From NCBI GenBank assembly GCA_964019055.1, contig OZ025206.1, positions 7,693,617 through 7,757,616 on the forward strand: a stretch of DNA of 64,000 bases, read 5' to 3'. A program made the translations under genes and the position numbers. Below, piece by piece: positions 46,907-58,747 of the stretch; within the stretch, counting starts at the first letter, position 1; each line of letters starts with the position of its first letter. The DNA comes from Anthopleura xanthogrammica (lineage: Eukaryota > Cnidaria > Anthozoa > Actiniaria > Actiniidae). The notes under the pieces were generated by a model, which saw only the letters and a program-made list of their open reading frames with translations, made no database searches and was not told where the DNA came from.

Positions 46907-49900
46907 GAAAATACCTCATGAGATAAAAACACGATTTTTTGGCGAAAAAAAATTCGGTTTTGACTGAGTAAAGGTGCTTTTTGGTCAAAAAAGCTGTTTT
47001 TTGCTGACCAAATTGGAAATTTGCTGAGAATTTTCTTTTGCTCGAAACACGACGTTTTCACTGCTAAACGCAAGTTTTGGCCGGGAAAAGCACATTTTGG
47101 GTGTCCAAAACACAGTTTTGCTGGAAAAAAAAGCTTTTTAGCCCAAAAAACTGAAAAATGGCCATTTTGGCTCTCAAAACCAGGTTTTTCGCTTACGGCG
47201 TCACCTGTTTGCTGAAACCCCCACTTTTTGCTCATGAAAATACCTCTTGAGATAAAAACACGACTTTTTGGCGAAAAAAAATTCGGTTTTGACTGAGTAA
47301 AGGTGCTTTTTGGTCAAAAAAGCTGTTTTTTGCTGACCAAATTGGAAATTTGCTGAGAATTTTCTTTTGCTCGAAACACGACGTTTTCACTGCGAAACGC
47401 AAGTTTTGGCCGGGAAAAGCACATTTTGGGTGTCCAAAACACTGTTTTGCTGGAAAAAAAAGCTTTTTAGCCCAAAAAACTGAAAAATGGCCATTTTGGC
47501 TCTCAAAACCAGGTTTTTCGCTTACGGCGTCACCTGTTTGCTGAAACCCCCACTTTTTGCTCATGAAAATACCTCTTGAGATAAAAACACGACTTTTTGG
47601 CGAAAACAAATTCGGTTTTGACTGAGTAAAGGTGCTTTTTGGTCAAAAAAGCTGTTTTTTGCTGACCAAATTGGAAATTTGCTGAGAATTTTCTTTTGCT
47701 CGAAACACGACGTTTTCACTGCTAAACGCAAGTTTTGGCCGGGAAAAGCACATTTTGGGTGTCCAAAACACTGTTTTGCTGGAAAAAAAAGCTTTTTAGC
47801 CCAAAAAACTGAAAAATGGCCATTTTGGCTCTCAAAACCAGGTTTTTCGCTTACGGCGTCACCTGTTTGCTGAAACCCCCACTTTTTGCTCATGAAAATA
47901 CCTCTTGAGATAAAAACACGACTTTTTGGCGAAAAAAAATTCGGTTTTGACTGAGTAAAGGTGCTTTTTGGTCAAAAAAGCTGTTTTTTGCTGACCAAAT
48001 TGGAAATTTGCTGAGAATTTTCTTTTGCTCGAAACACGACGTTTTCACTGCTAAACGCAAGTTTTGGCCGGAAAAAGCACATTTTGGGTGTCCAAAACAC
48101 TGTTTTGCTGGAAAAAAAAGCTTTTTAGCCCAAAAAACTGAAAAATGGCCATTTTGGCTCTCAAAACCAGGTTTTTCGCTTACGGCGTCACCTGTTTGCT
48201 GAAACCCCCACTTTTTGCTCATGAAAATACCTCTTGAGATAAAAACACGACTTTTTGGCGAAAAAAAATTCGGTTTTGACTGAGTAAAGGTGCTTTTTGG
48301 TCAAAAAAGCTGTTTTTTGCTGACCAAATTGGAAATTTGCTGAGAATTTTCTTTTGCTCGAAACACGACGTTTTCACTGCTAAACGCAAGTTTTGGCCGG
48401 GAAAAGCACATTTTGGGTGTCCAAAACACTGTTTTGCTGGAAAAAAAAGCTTTTTAGCCCAAAAAACTGAAAAATGGCCATTTTGGCTCTCAAAACCAGG
48501 TTTTTCGCTTACGGCGTCACCGGTTTGCTGAAACCCCCACTTTTTGCTCATGAAAATACCTCTTGAGATAAAAACACGACTTTTTGGCGAAAAAAAATTC
48601 GGTTTTCACTAAGTAAAGGTGCTTTTTGGTCAAAAAAGCTGTTTTTTGCTGACCAAATTGGAAATTTGCTGAGAATTTTCTTTTGCTCGAAACACGACGT
48701 TTTCACTGCTAAACGCAAGTTTTGGCCGGGAAAAGCACATTTTGGGTGTCCAAAACACTGTTTTGCTGGAAAAAAAAGCTTTTTAGCCCAAAAAACTGAA
48801 AAATGGCCATTTTGGCTCTCAAAACCAGGTTTTTCGCTTACGGCGTCACCTGTTTGCTGAAACCCCCACTTTTTGCTCATGAAAATACCTCTTGAGATAA
48901 AAACACGACTTTTTGGCGAAAAAAAATTCGGTTTTGACTGAGTAAAGGTGCTTTTTGGTCAAAAAAGCTGTTTTTTGCTGACCAAATTGGAAATTTGCTG
49001 AGAATTTTCTTTTGCTCGAAACACGACGTTTTCACTGCGAAACGCAAGTTTTAGACGGGAAAAGCACATTTTGGGTGTCCAAAACACTGTTTTGCTGGAA
49101 AAAAAAGCTTTTTAGCCCAAAAAACTGAAAAATGGCCATTTTGGCTCTCAAAACCAGGTTTTTCGCTTACGGCGTCACCTGTTTGCTGAAACCCCCACTT
49201 TTTGCTCATGAAAATACCTCTTGAGATAAAAACACGACTTTTTGGCGAAAAAAAATTCGGTTTTGACTGAGAAAAGGTGCTTTTTGGTCAAAAAAGCTGT
49301 TTTTTGCTGACCAAATTGGAAATTTGCTGAGAATTTTCTTTTGCTCGAAACACGACGTTTTCACTGCTAAACGCAAGTTTTGGCCGGGAAAAGCACATTT
49401 TGGGTGTCCAAAACACTGTTTTGCTGGAAAAAAAAGCTTTTTAGCCCAAAAAACTGAAAAATGGCCATTTTGGCTCTCAAAACCAGGTTTTTCGCTTACG
49501 GCGTCACCTGTTTGCTGAAACCCCCACTTTTTGCTCAAGAAAATACCTCTTGAGATAAAAACACGACTTTTTGGCGAAAAAAAATTCGGTTTTGACTGAG
49601 TAAAGGTGCTTTTTGGTCAAAAAAGCTGTTTTTTGCTGACCAAATTGGAAATTTGCTGAGAATTTTCTTTTGCTCGAAACACGACGTTTTCACTGCTAAA
49701 CGCAAGTTTTGGCCGGGAAAAGCACATTTTGGGTGTCCAAAACACTGTTTTGCTGGAAAAAAAAGCTTTTTAGCCCAAAAAACTGAAAAATGGCCATTTT
49801 GGCTCTCAAAACCAGGTTTTTCGCTTACGGCGTCACCTGTTTGCTGAAACCCCCACTTTTTGCTCATGAAAATACCTCTTGAGATAAAAACACGACTTTT

Positions 49901-51841
49901 TGGCGAAAAAAAATTCGGTTTTGACTGAGTAAAGGTGCTTTTTGGTCAAAAAGGCTGTTTTTTGCTGACCAAATTGGAAATTTGCTGAGAATTTTCTTTT
50001 GCTCGAAACACGACGTTTTCACTGCTAAACGCAAGTTTTGGCCGGGAAAAGCACATTTTGGGTGTCCAAAACACTGTTTTGCTGGAAAAAAAAGCTTTTT
50101 AGCCCAAAAAACTGAAAAATGGCCATTTTGGCTCTCAAAACCAGGTTTTTCGCTTACGGCGTCACCTGTTTGCTGAAACCCCCACTTTTTGCTCATGAAA
50201 ATACCTCTTGAGATAAAAACACGACTTTTTGGCGAAAAAAAATTCGGTTTTGACTGAGTAAAGGTGCTTTTTGGTCAAAAAAGCTGTTTTTTGCTGACCA
50301 AATTGGAAATTTGCTGAGAATTTTCTTTTGCTCGAAACACGACGTTTTCACTGCTAAACGCAAGTTTTGGCCGGGAAAAGCACATTTTGGGTGTCCAAAA
50401 CACTGTTTTGCTGGAAAAAAAAGCTTTTTAGCCCAAAAAACTGAAAAATGGCCATTTTGGCTCTCAAAACCAGGTTTTTCGCTTACGGCGTCACCTGTTT
50501 GCTGAAACCCCCACTTTTTGCTCATGAAAATACCTCTTGAGATAAAAACACGACTTTTTGGCGAAAAAAAATTCGGTTTTCACTGAGTAAAGGTGCTTTT
50601 TGGTCAAAAAAGCTGTTTTTTGCTGACCAAATTGGAAATTTGCTGAGAATTTTCTTTTGCTCGAAACACGACGTTTTCACTGCTAAACGCAAGTTTTGGC
50701 CGGGAAAAGCACATTTTGGGTGTCCAAAACACTGTTTTGCTGGAAAAAAAAGCTTTTTAGCCCAAAAAACTGAAAAATGGCCATTTTGGCTCTCAAAACC
50801 AGGTTTTTCGCTTACGGCGTCACCTGTTTGCTGAAACCCCCACTTTTTGCTCATGAAAATACCTCTTGAGATAAAAACACGACTTTTTGGCGAAAAAAAA
50901 TTCGGTTTTGACTGAGTAAAGGTGCTTTTTGGTCAAAAAAGCTGTTTTTTGCTGACCAAATTGGAAATTTGCTGAGAATTTTCTTTTGCTCGAAACACGA
51001 CGTTTTCACTGCTAAACGCAAGTTTTGGCCGGGAAAAGCACATTTTGGGTGTCCAAAACACTGTTTTGCTGGAAAAAAAAGCTTTTTAGCCCAAAAAACT
51101 GAAAAATGGCCATTTTGGCTCTCAAAACCAGGTTTTTCGCTTACGGCGTCACCTGTTTGCTGAAACCCCCACTTTTTGCTCATGAAAATACCTCTTGAGA
51201 TAAAAACACGACTTTTTGGCGAAAAAAAATTCGGTTTTGACTGAGTAAAGGTGCTTTTTGGTCAAAAAAGCTGTTTTTTGCTGACCAAATTGGAAATTTG
51301 CTGAGAATTTTCTTTTTTTCGAAACACGACGTTTTCACTGCTAAACGCAAGTTTTGGCCGGGAAAAGCACATTTTGGGTGTCCAAAACACTGTTTTGCTG
51401 GAAAAAAAAGCTTTTTAGCCCAAAAAACTGAAAAATGGCCATTTTGGCTCTCAAAACCAGGTTTTTCGCTTACGGCGTCACCTGTTTGCTGAAACCCCCA
51501 CTTTTTGCTCATGAAAATACCTCTTGAGATAAAAACACGACTTTTTGGCGAAAAAAAATTCGGTTTTGACTGAGTAAAGGTGCTTTATGGTCAAAAAAGC
51601 TGTTTTTTGCTGACCAAATTGGAAATTTGCTGAGAATTTTCTTTTGCTCGAAACACGACGTTTTCACTGCTAAACGCAAGTTTTGGCCGGGAAAAGCACA
51701 TTTTGGGTGTCCAAAACACTGTTTTGCTGGAAAAAAAAGCTTTTTAGCCCAAAAAACTGAAAAATGGCCATTTTGGCTCTCAAAACCAGGTTTTTCGCTT
51801 ACGGCGTCACCTGTTTGCTGAAACCCCCACTTTTTGCTCAT
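46907..51841. repeat. Monomers M143-M157
   Basis: All copies are 329 bp. M143 starts with ACCTCATGAG, giving a perfect boundary dyad, and has ACGATTTTTT. M144 has CTGCGAAACGC. M145 has AAAACAAA. M147 (CACCGGTTTG), M148 (TTTTCACTAAG) and M149 (CTGCGAAACGC with TTTTAGACGGG) form a trio that recurs 7235 bp to the right. M150 has GAGAAAAGG and ends in CTCAAGA. M156 has the TTTCGAAAC form and M157 has GCTTTATGG. Confidence 0.87.
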
Positions 51842-54800
51842 GAAAATACCTCTTGAGATAAAAACACGACTTTTTGTTGAAAAAAAATTCGGTTTTGACT
51901 GAGTAAAGGTGCTTTTTGGTCAAAAAAGCTGTTTTTTGCTGACCAAATTGGAAATTTGCTGAGAATTTTCTTTTGCTCGAAACACGACGTTTTCACTGCT
52001 AAACGCAAGTTTTGGCCGGGAAAAGCACATTTTGGGTGTCCAAAACACTGTTTTGCTGGAAAAAAAAGCTTTTTAGCCCAAAAAACTGAAAAATGGCCAT
52101 TTTGGCTCTCAAAACCAGGTTTTTCGCTTACGGCGTCACCTGTTTGCTGAAACCCCCACTTTTTGCTCATGAAAATACCTCTTGAGATAAAAACACGACT
52201 TTTTGGCGAAAAAAATTCGGTTTTCACTGAGTAAAGGTGCTTTTTGGTCAAAAAAGCTGTTTTTTGCTGACCAAATTGGAAATTTGCTGAGAATTTTCTT
52301 TTGCTCGAAACACGACGTTTTCACTGCTAAACGCAAGTTTTGGCCGGGAAAAGCACATTTTGGGTGTCCAAAACACTGTTTTGCTGGAAAAAAAAGCTTT
52401 TTAGCCCAAAAAACTGAAAAATGGCCATTTTGGCTCTCAAAACCAGGTTTTTCGCTTACGGCGTCACCTGTTTGCTGAAACCCCCACTTTTTGCTCATGA
52501 AAATACCTCTTGAGATAAAAACACGACTTTTTGGCGAAAAAAAATTCGGTTTTGACTGAGTAAAGGTGCTTTTTCGTCAAAAAAGCTGTTTTTTGCTGAC
52601 CAAATTGGAAATTTGCTGAGAATTTTCTTTTGCTCGAAACACGACGTTTTCACTGCTAAACGCAAGTTTTGGCCGGGAAAAGCACATTTTGGGTGTCCAA
52701 AACACTGTTTTGCTGGAAAAAAAAGCTTTTTAGCCGAAAAAACTGAAAAATGGCCATTTTGGCTCTCAAAACCAGGTTTTTCGCTTACGGCGTCACCTGT
52801 TTGCTGAAACCCCCACTTTTTGCTCATGAAAATACCTCTTGAGATAAAAACACGACTTTTTGGCGAAAAAAATTCGGTTTTGACTGAGTAAAGGTGCTTT
52901 TTGGTCAAAAAAGCTGTTTTTTGCTGACCAAATTGGAAATTTGCTGAGAATTTTCTTTTGCTCGAAACACGACGTTTTCACTGCTAAACGCAAGTTTTGG
53001 CCGGGAAAAGCACATTTTGGGTGTCCAAAACACTGTTTTGCTGGAAAAAAAAGCTTTTTAGCCCAAAAAACTGAAAAATGGCCATTTTGGCTCTCAAAAC
53101 CAGGTTTTTCGCTTACGGCGTCACCTGTTTGCTGAAACCCCCACTTTTTGCTCATGAAAATACCTCTTGAGATAAAAACACGACTTTTTGGCGAAAAAAA
53201 ATTCGGTTTTGACTGAGTAAAGGTGCTTTTTGGTCAAAAAAGCTGTTTTTTGCTGACCAAATTGGAAATTTGCTGAGAATTTTCTTTTGCTCGAAACACG
53301 ACGTTTTCACTGCTAAACGCAAGTTTTGGCCGGGAAAAGCACATTTTGGGTGTCCAAAACACTGTTTTGCTGGAAAAAAAAGCTTTTTAGCCCAAAAAAC
53401 TGAAAAATGGCCATTTTGGCTCTCAAAACCAGGTTTTTCGCTTACGGCGTCACCTGTTTGCTGAAACCCCCACTTTTTGCTCATGAAAATACCTCTTGAG
53501 ATAAAAACACGACTTTTTGGCGAAAAAAATTCGGTTTTCACTGAGTAAAGGTGCTTTTTGGTCAAAAAAGCTGTTTTTTGCTGACCAAATTGGAAATTTG
53601 CTGAGAATTTTCTTTTGCTCGAAACACGACGTTTTCACTGCTAAACGCAAGTTTTGGCCGGGAAAAGCACATTTCGGGTGTCCAAAACGCTGTTTTGCTG
53701 GAAAAAAAAGCTTTTTAGCCCAAAAAAACTGAAAAATGGCCATTTTGGCTCTCAAAACCAGGTTTTTCGCTTACGGCGTCACCTGTTTGCTGAAACCCCC
53801 ACTTTTTGCTCATGAAAATACCTCTTGAGATAAAAACACGACTTTTTGGCGAAAAAAAATTCGGTTTTGACTGAGTAAAGGTGCTTTTTGGTCAAAAAAG
53901 CTGTTTTTTGCTGACCAAATTGGAAATTTGCTGAGAATTTTCTTTTGCTCGAAACACGACGTTTTCACTGCTAAACGCAAGTTTTGGCCGGGAAAAGCAC
54001 ATTTTGGGTGTCCAAAACACTGTTTTGCTGGAAAAAAAAGCTTTTTAGCCCAAAAAACTGAAAAATGGCCATTTTGGCTCTCAAAACCAGGTTTTTCGCT
54101 TACGGCGTCACCTGTTTGCTGAAACCCCCACTTTTTGCTCATGAAAATACCTCTTGAGATAAAAACACGACTTTTTGGCGAAAAAAAATGGGGTTTTGAC
54201 TGAGTAAAGGTGCTTTTTGGTCAAAAAAGGTGTTTTTTGCTGACCAAATTGGAAATTTGCTGAGAATTTTCTTTTGCTCGAAACACGACGTTTTCACTGC
54301 GAAACGCAAGTTTTGGACGGGAAAAGCACATTTTGGGTGTCCAAAACACTGTTTTGCTGGAAAAAAAAGCTTTTTAGCCCAAAAAACTGAAAAATGGCCA
54401 TTTTGGCTCTCAAAACCAGGTTTTTCGCTTACGGCGTCACCTGTTTGCTGAAACCCCCACTTTTTGCTCATGAAAATACCTCTTGAGATAAAAACACGAC
54501 TTTTTGGCGAAAAAAAATTCGGTTTTGACTGAGTAAAGGTGCTTTATGGTCAAAAAAGCTGTTTTTTGCTGACCAAATTGGAAATTTGCTGAGAATTTTC
54601 TTTTGCTCGAAACACGACGTTTTCACTGCTAAACGCAAGTTTTGGCCGGGAAAAGCACATTTTGGGTGTCCAAAACACTGTTTTGCTGGAAAAAAAAGCT
54701 TTTTAGCCCAAAAAACTGAAAAATGGCCATTTTGGCTCTCAAAACCAGGTTTTTCGCTTACGGCGTCACCTGTTTGCTGAAACCCCCACTTTTTGCTCAT

Positions 54801-56444
54801 GAAAATACCTCTTGAGATAAAAACACGACTTTTTGGCGAAAAAAATTCGGTTTTGACTGAGTAAAGGTGCTTTTTGGTCAAAAAAGCTGTTTTTTGCTGA
54901 CCAAATTGGAAATTTGCTGAGAATTTTCTTTTGCTCGAAACACGACGTTTTCACTGCTAAACGCAAGTTTAGGCCGGGAAAAGCACATTTTGGGTGTCCA
55001 AAACACTGTTTTGCTGGAAAAAAAAGCTTTTTAGCCCAAAAAACTGAAAAATGGCCATTTTGGCTCTCAAAACCAGGTTTTTCGCTTACGGCGTCACCGG
55101 TTTGCTGAAACCCCCACTTTTTGCTCATGAAAATACCTCTTGAGATAAAAACACGACTTTTTGGCGAAAAAAAATTCGGTTTTCACTAAGTAAAGGTGCT
55201 TTTTGGTCAAAAAAGCTGTTTTTTGCTGACCAAATTGGAAATTTGCTGAGAATTTTCTTTTGCTCGAAACACGACGTTTTCACTGCTAAACGCAAGTTTT
55301 GGCCGGGAAAAGCACATTTTGGGTGTCCAAAACACTGTTTTGCTGGAAAAAAAAGCTTTTTAGCCCAAAAAACTGAAAAATGGCCATTTTGGCTCTCAAA
55401 ACCAGGTTTTTCGCTTACGGCGTCACCTGTTTGCTGAAACCCCCACTTTTTGCTCATGAAAATACCTCTTGAGATAAAAACACGACTTTTTGGCGAAAAA
55501 AAATTCGGTTTTGACTGAGTAAAGGTGCTTTTTGGTCAAAAAAGCTGTTTTTTGCTGACCAAATTGGAAATTTGCTGAGAATTTTCTTTTGCTCGAAACA
55601 CGACGTTTTCACTGCTAAACGCAAGTTTAGGCCGGGAAAAGCACATTTTGGGTGTCCAAAACACTGTTTTGCTGGAAAAAAAAGCTTTTTAGCCCAAAAA
55701 ACTGAAAAATGGCCATTTTGGCTCTCAAAACCAGGTTTTTCGCTTACGGCGTCACCGGTTTGCTGAAACCCCCACTTTTTGCTCATGAAAATACCTCTTG
55801 AGATAAAAACACGACTTTTTGGCGAAAAAAAATTCGGTTTTCACTAAGTAAAGGTGCTTTTTGGTCAAAAAAGCTGTTTTTTGCTGACCAAATTGGAAAT
55901 TTGCTGAGAATTTTCTTTTGCTCGAAACACGACGTTTTCACTGCTAAACGCAAGTTTTGGCCGGGAAAAGCACATTTTGGGTGTCCAAAACACTGTTTTG
56001 CTGGAAAAAAAAGCTTTTTAGCCCAAAAAACTGAAAAATGGCCATTTTGGCTCTCAAAACCAGGTTTTTCGCTTACGGCGTCACCTGTTTGCTGAAACCC
56101 CCACTTTTTGCTCATGAAAATACCTCTTGAGATAAAAACACGACTTTTTGGCGAAAAAAAATTCGGTTTTGACTGAGTAAAGGTGCTTTTTGGTCAAAAA
56201 AGCTGTTTTTTGCTGACCAAATTGGAAATTTGCTGAGAATTTTCTTTTGCTCGAAACACGACGTTTTCACTGCGAAACGCAAGTTTTAGACGGGAAAAGC
56301 ACATTTTGGGTGTCCAAAACACTGTTTTGCTGGAAAAAAAAGCTTTTTAGCCCAAAAAACTGAAAAATGGCCATTTTGGCTCTCAAAACATGGTTTTTCG
56401 CTTACGGCGTCACCTGTTTGCTGAAACCCCCACTTTTTGCTCAT
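51842..56444. repeat. Monomers M158-M171, A7 alternation and a 658-bp dimer
   Basis: M159, M161, M163 and M167 have A7 instead of A8 after GGCG, alternating with A8 copies in the first part. M163 is still 329 bp because it gained an A elsewhere. M167-M168 (54801-55457) and M169-M170 (55458-56115) are a tandem dimer: GTTTAGGCC (A at 54971 and 55629, 658 bp apart) and CACCGGTTTG, then TTTTCACTAAG. M171 has CTGCGAAACGC with TTTTAGACGGG. M166 shares GCTTTATGG with M157. M165 has AAATGGGG, AAAAAGGTG and TTTTGGACGGG. Confidence 0.87.
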
Positions 56445-58747
56445 GAAAATACCTCTTGAGATAAAAACACGACTTTTTGGCGAAAAAAAATTCGGTTTTG
56501 ACTGAGTAAAGGTGCTTTTTGGTCAAAAAAGCTGTTTTTTGCTGACCAAATTGGAAATTTGCTGAGAATTTTCTTTTGCTCGAAACACGACGTTTTCACT
56601 GCTAAACGCAAGTTTTGGCCGGGAAAAGCACATTTTGGGTGTCCAAAACACTGTTTTGCTGGAAAAAAAAGCTTTTTAGCCCAAAAAACTGAAAAATGGC
56701 CATTTTGGCTCTCAAAACCAGGTTTTTCGCTTACGGCGTCACCTGTTTGCTGAAACCCCCACTTTTTGCTCATGAAAATACCTCTTGAGATAAAAACACG
56801 ACTTTTTGGCGAAAAAAAATTCGGTTTTGACTGAGTAAAGGTGCTTTTTGGTCAAAAAAGCTGTTTTTTGCTGACCAAATTGGAAATTTGCTGAGAATTT
56901 TCTTTTGCTCGAAACACGACGTTTTCACTGCTAAACGCAAGTTTTGGCCGGGAAAAGCACATTTTGGGTGTCCAAAACACTGTTTTGCTGGAAAAAAAAG
57001 CTTTTTAGCCCAAAAAACTGAAAAATGGCCATTTTGGCTCTCAAAACCAGGTTTTTCGCTTACGGCGTCACCTGTTTGCTGAAACCCCCACTTTTTGCTC
57101 ATGAAAATACCTCTTGAGATAAAAACACGACTTTTTGGCGAAAAAAAATTCGGTTTTGACTGAGTAAAGGTGCTTTTTGGTCAAAAAAGCTGTTTTTTGC
57201 TGACCAAATTGGAAATTTGCTGAGAATTTTCTTTTGCTCGAAACACGACGTTTTCACTGCTAAACGCAAGTTTTGGCCGGGAAAAGCACATTTTGGGTGT
57301 CCAAAACACTGTTTTGCTGGAAAAAAAAGCTTTTTAGCCCAAAAAACTGAAAAATGGCCATTTTGGCTCTCAAAACCAGGTTTTTCGCTTACGGCGTCAC
57401 CTGTTTGCTGAAACCCCCACTTTTTGCTCATGAAAATACCTCTTGAGATAAAAACACGACTTTTTGGCGAAAAAAAATTTGGTTTTGACTGAGTAAAGGT
57501 GCTTTTTGGTCAAAAAAGCTGTTTTTTGCTGACCAAATTGGAAATTTGCTGAGAATTTTCTTTTGCTCGAAACACGACGTTTTCACTGCTAAACGCAAGT
57601 TTTGGCCGGGAAAAGCACATTTTGGGTGTCCAAAACACTGTTTTGCTGGAAAAAAAAGCTTTTTAGCCCAAAAAACTGAAAAATGGCCATTTTGGCTCTC
57701 AAAACCAGGTTTTTCGCTTACGGCGTCACCTGTTTGCTGAAACCCCCACTTTTTGCTCATGAAAATACCTCTTGAGATAAAAACACGACTTTTTGGCGAA
57801 AAAAAATTCGGTTTTGACTGAGTAAAGGTGCTTTTTGGTCAAAAAAGCTGTTTTTTGCTGACCAAATTGGAAATTTGCTGAGAATTTTCTTTTGCTCGAA
57901 ACACGACGTTTTCACTGCTAAACGCAAGTTTTGGCCGGGAAAAGCACATTTTGGGTGTCCAAAACACTGTTTTGCTGGAAAAAAAAGCTTTTTAGCCCAA
58001 AAAACTGAAAAATGGCCATTTTGGCTCTCAAAACCAGGTTTTTCGCTTACGGCGTCACCTGTTTGCTGAAACCCCCACTTTTTGCTCATGAAAATACCTC
58101 TTGAGATAAAAACACGACTTTTTGGCGAAAAAAAATTCGGTTTTCACTGAGTAAAGGTGCTTTTTGGTCAAAAAAGCTGTTTTTTGCTGACCAAATTGGA
58201 AATTTGCTGAGAATTTTCTTTTGCTCGAAACACGACGTTTTCACTGCTAAACGCAAGTTTTGGCCGGGAAAAGCACATTTTGGGTGTCCAAAACACTGTT
58301 TTGCTGGAAAAAAAAGCTTTTTAGCCCAAAAAACTGAAAAATGGCCATTTTGGCTCTCAAAACCAGGTTTTTCGCTTACGGCGTCACCTGTTTGCTGAAA
58401 CCCCCACTTTTTGCTCATGAAAATACCTCTTGAGATAAAAACACGACTTTTTGGCGAAAAAAAATTCGGTTTTGACTGAGTAAAGGTGCTTTTTGGTCAA
58501 AAAAGCTGTTTTTTGCTGACCAAATTGGAAATTTGCTGAGAATTTTCTTTTGCTCGAAACACGACGTTTTCACTGCTAAACGCAAGTTTTGGCCGGGAAA
58601 AGCACATTTTGGGTGTCCAAAACACTGTTTTGCTGGAAAAAAAAGCTTTTTAGCCCAAAAAACTGAAAAATGGCCATTTTGGCTCTCAAAACCAGGTTTT
58701 TCGCTTACGGCGTCACCTGTTTGCTGAAACCCCCACTTTTTGCTCAT
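56445..58747. repeat. Monomers M172-M178, near-canonical
   Basis: Seven 329-bp copies. M175 has AAATTTGG, a CG-to-TG change near 57480, and M177 has TTTTCACTG. The others match the reference at the sites checked. Confidence 0.88.
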
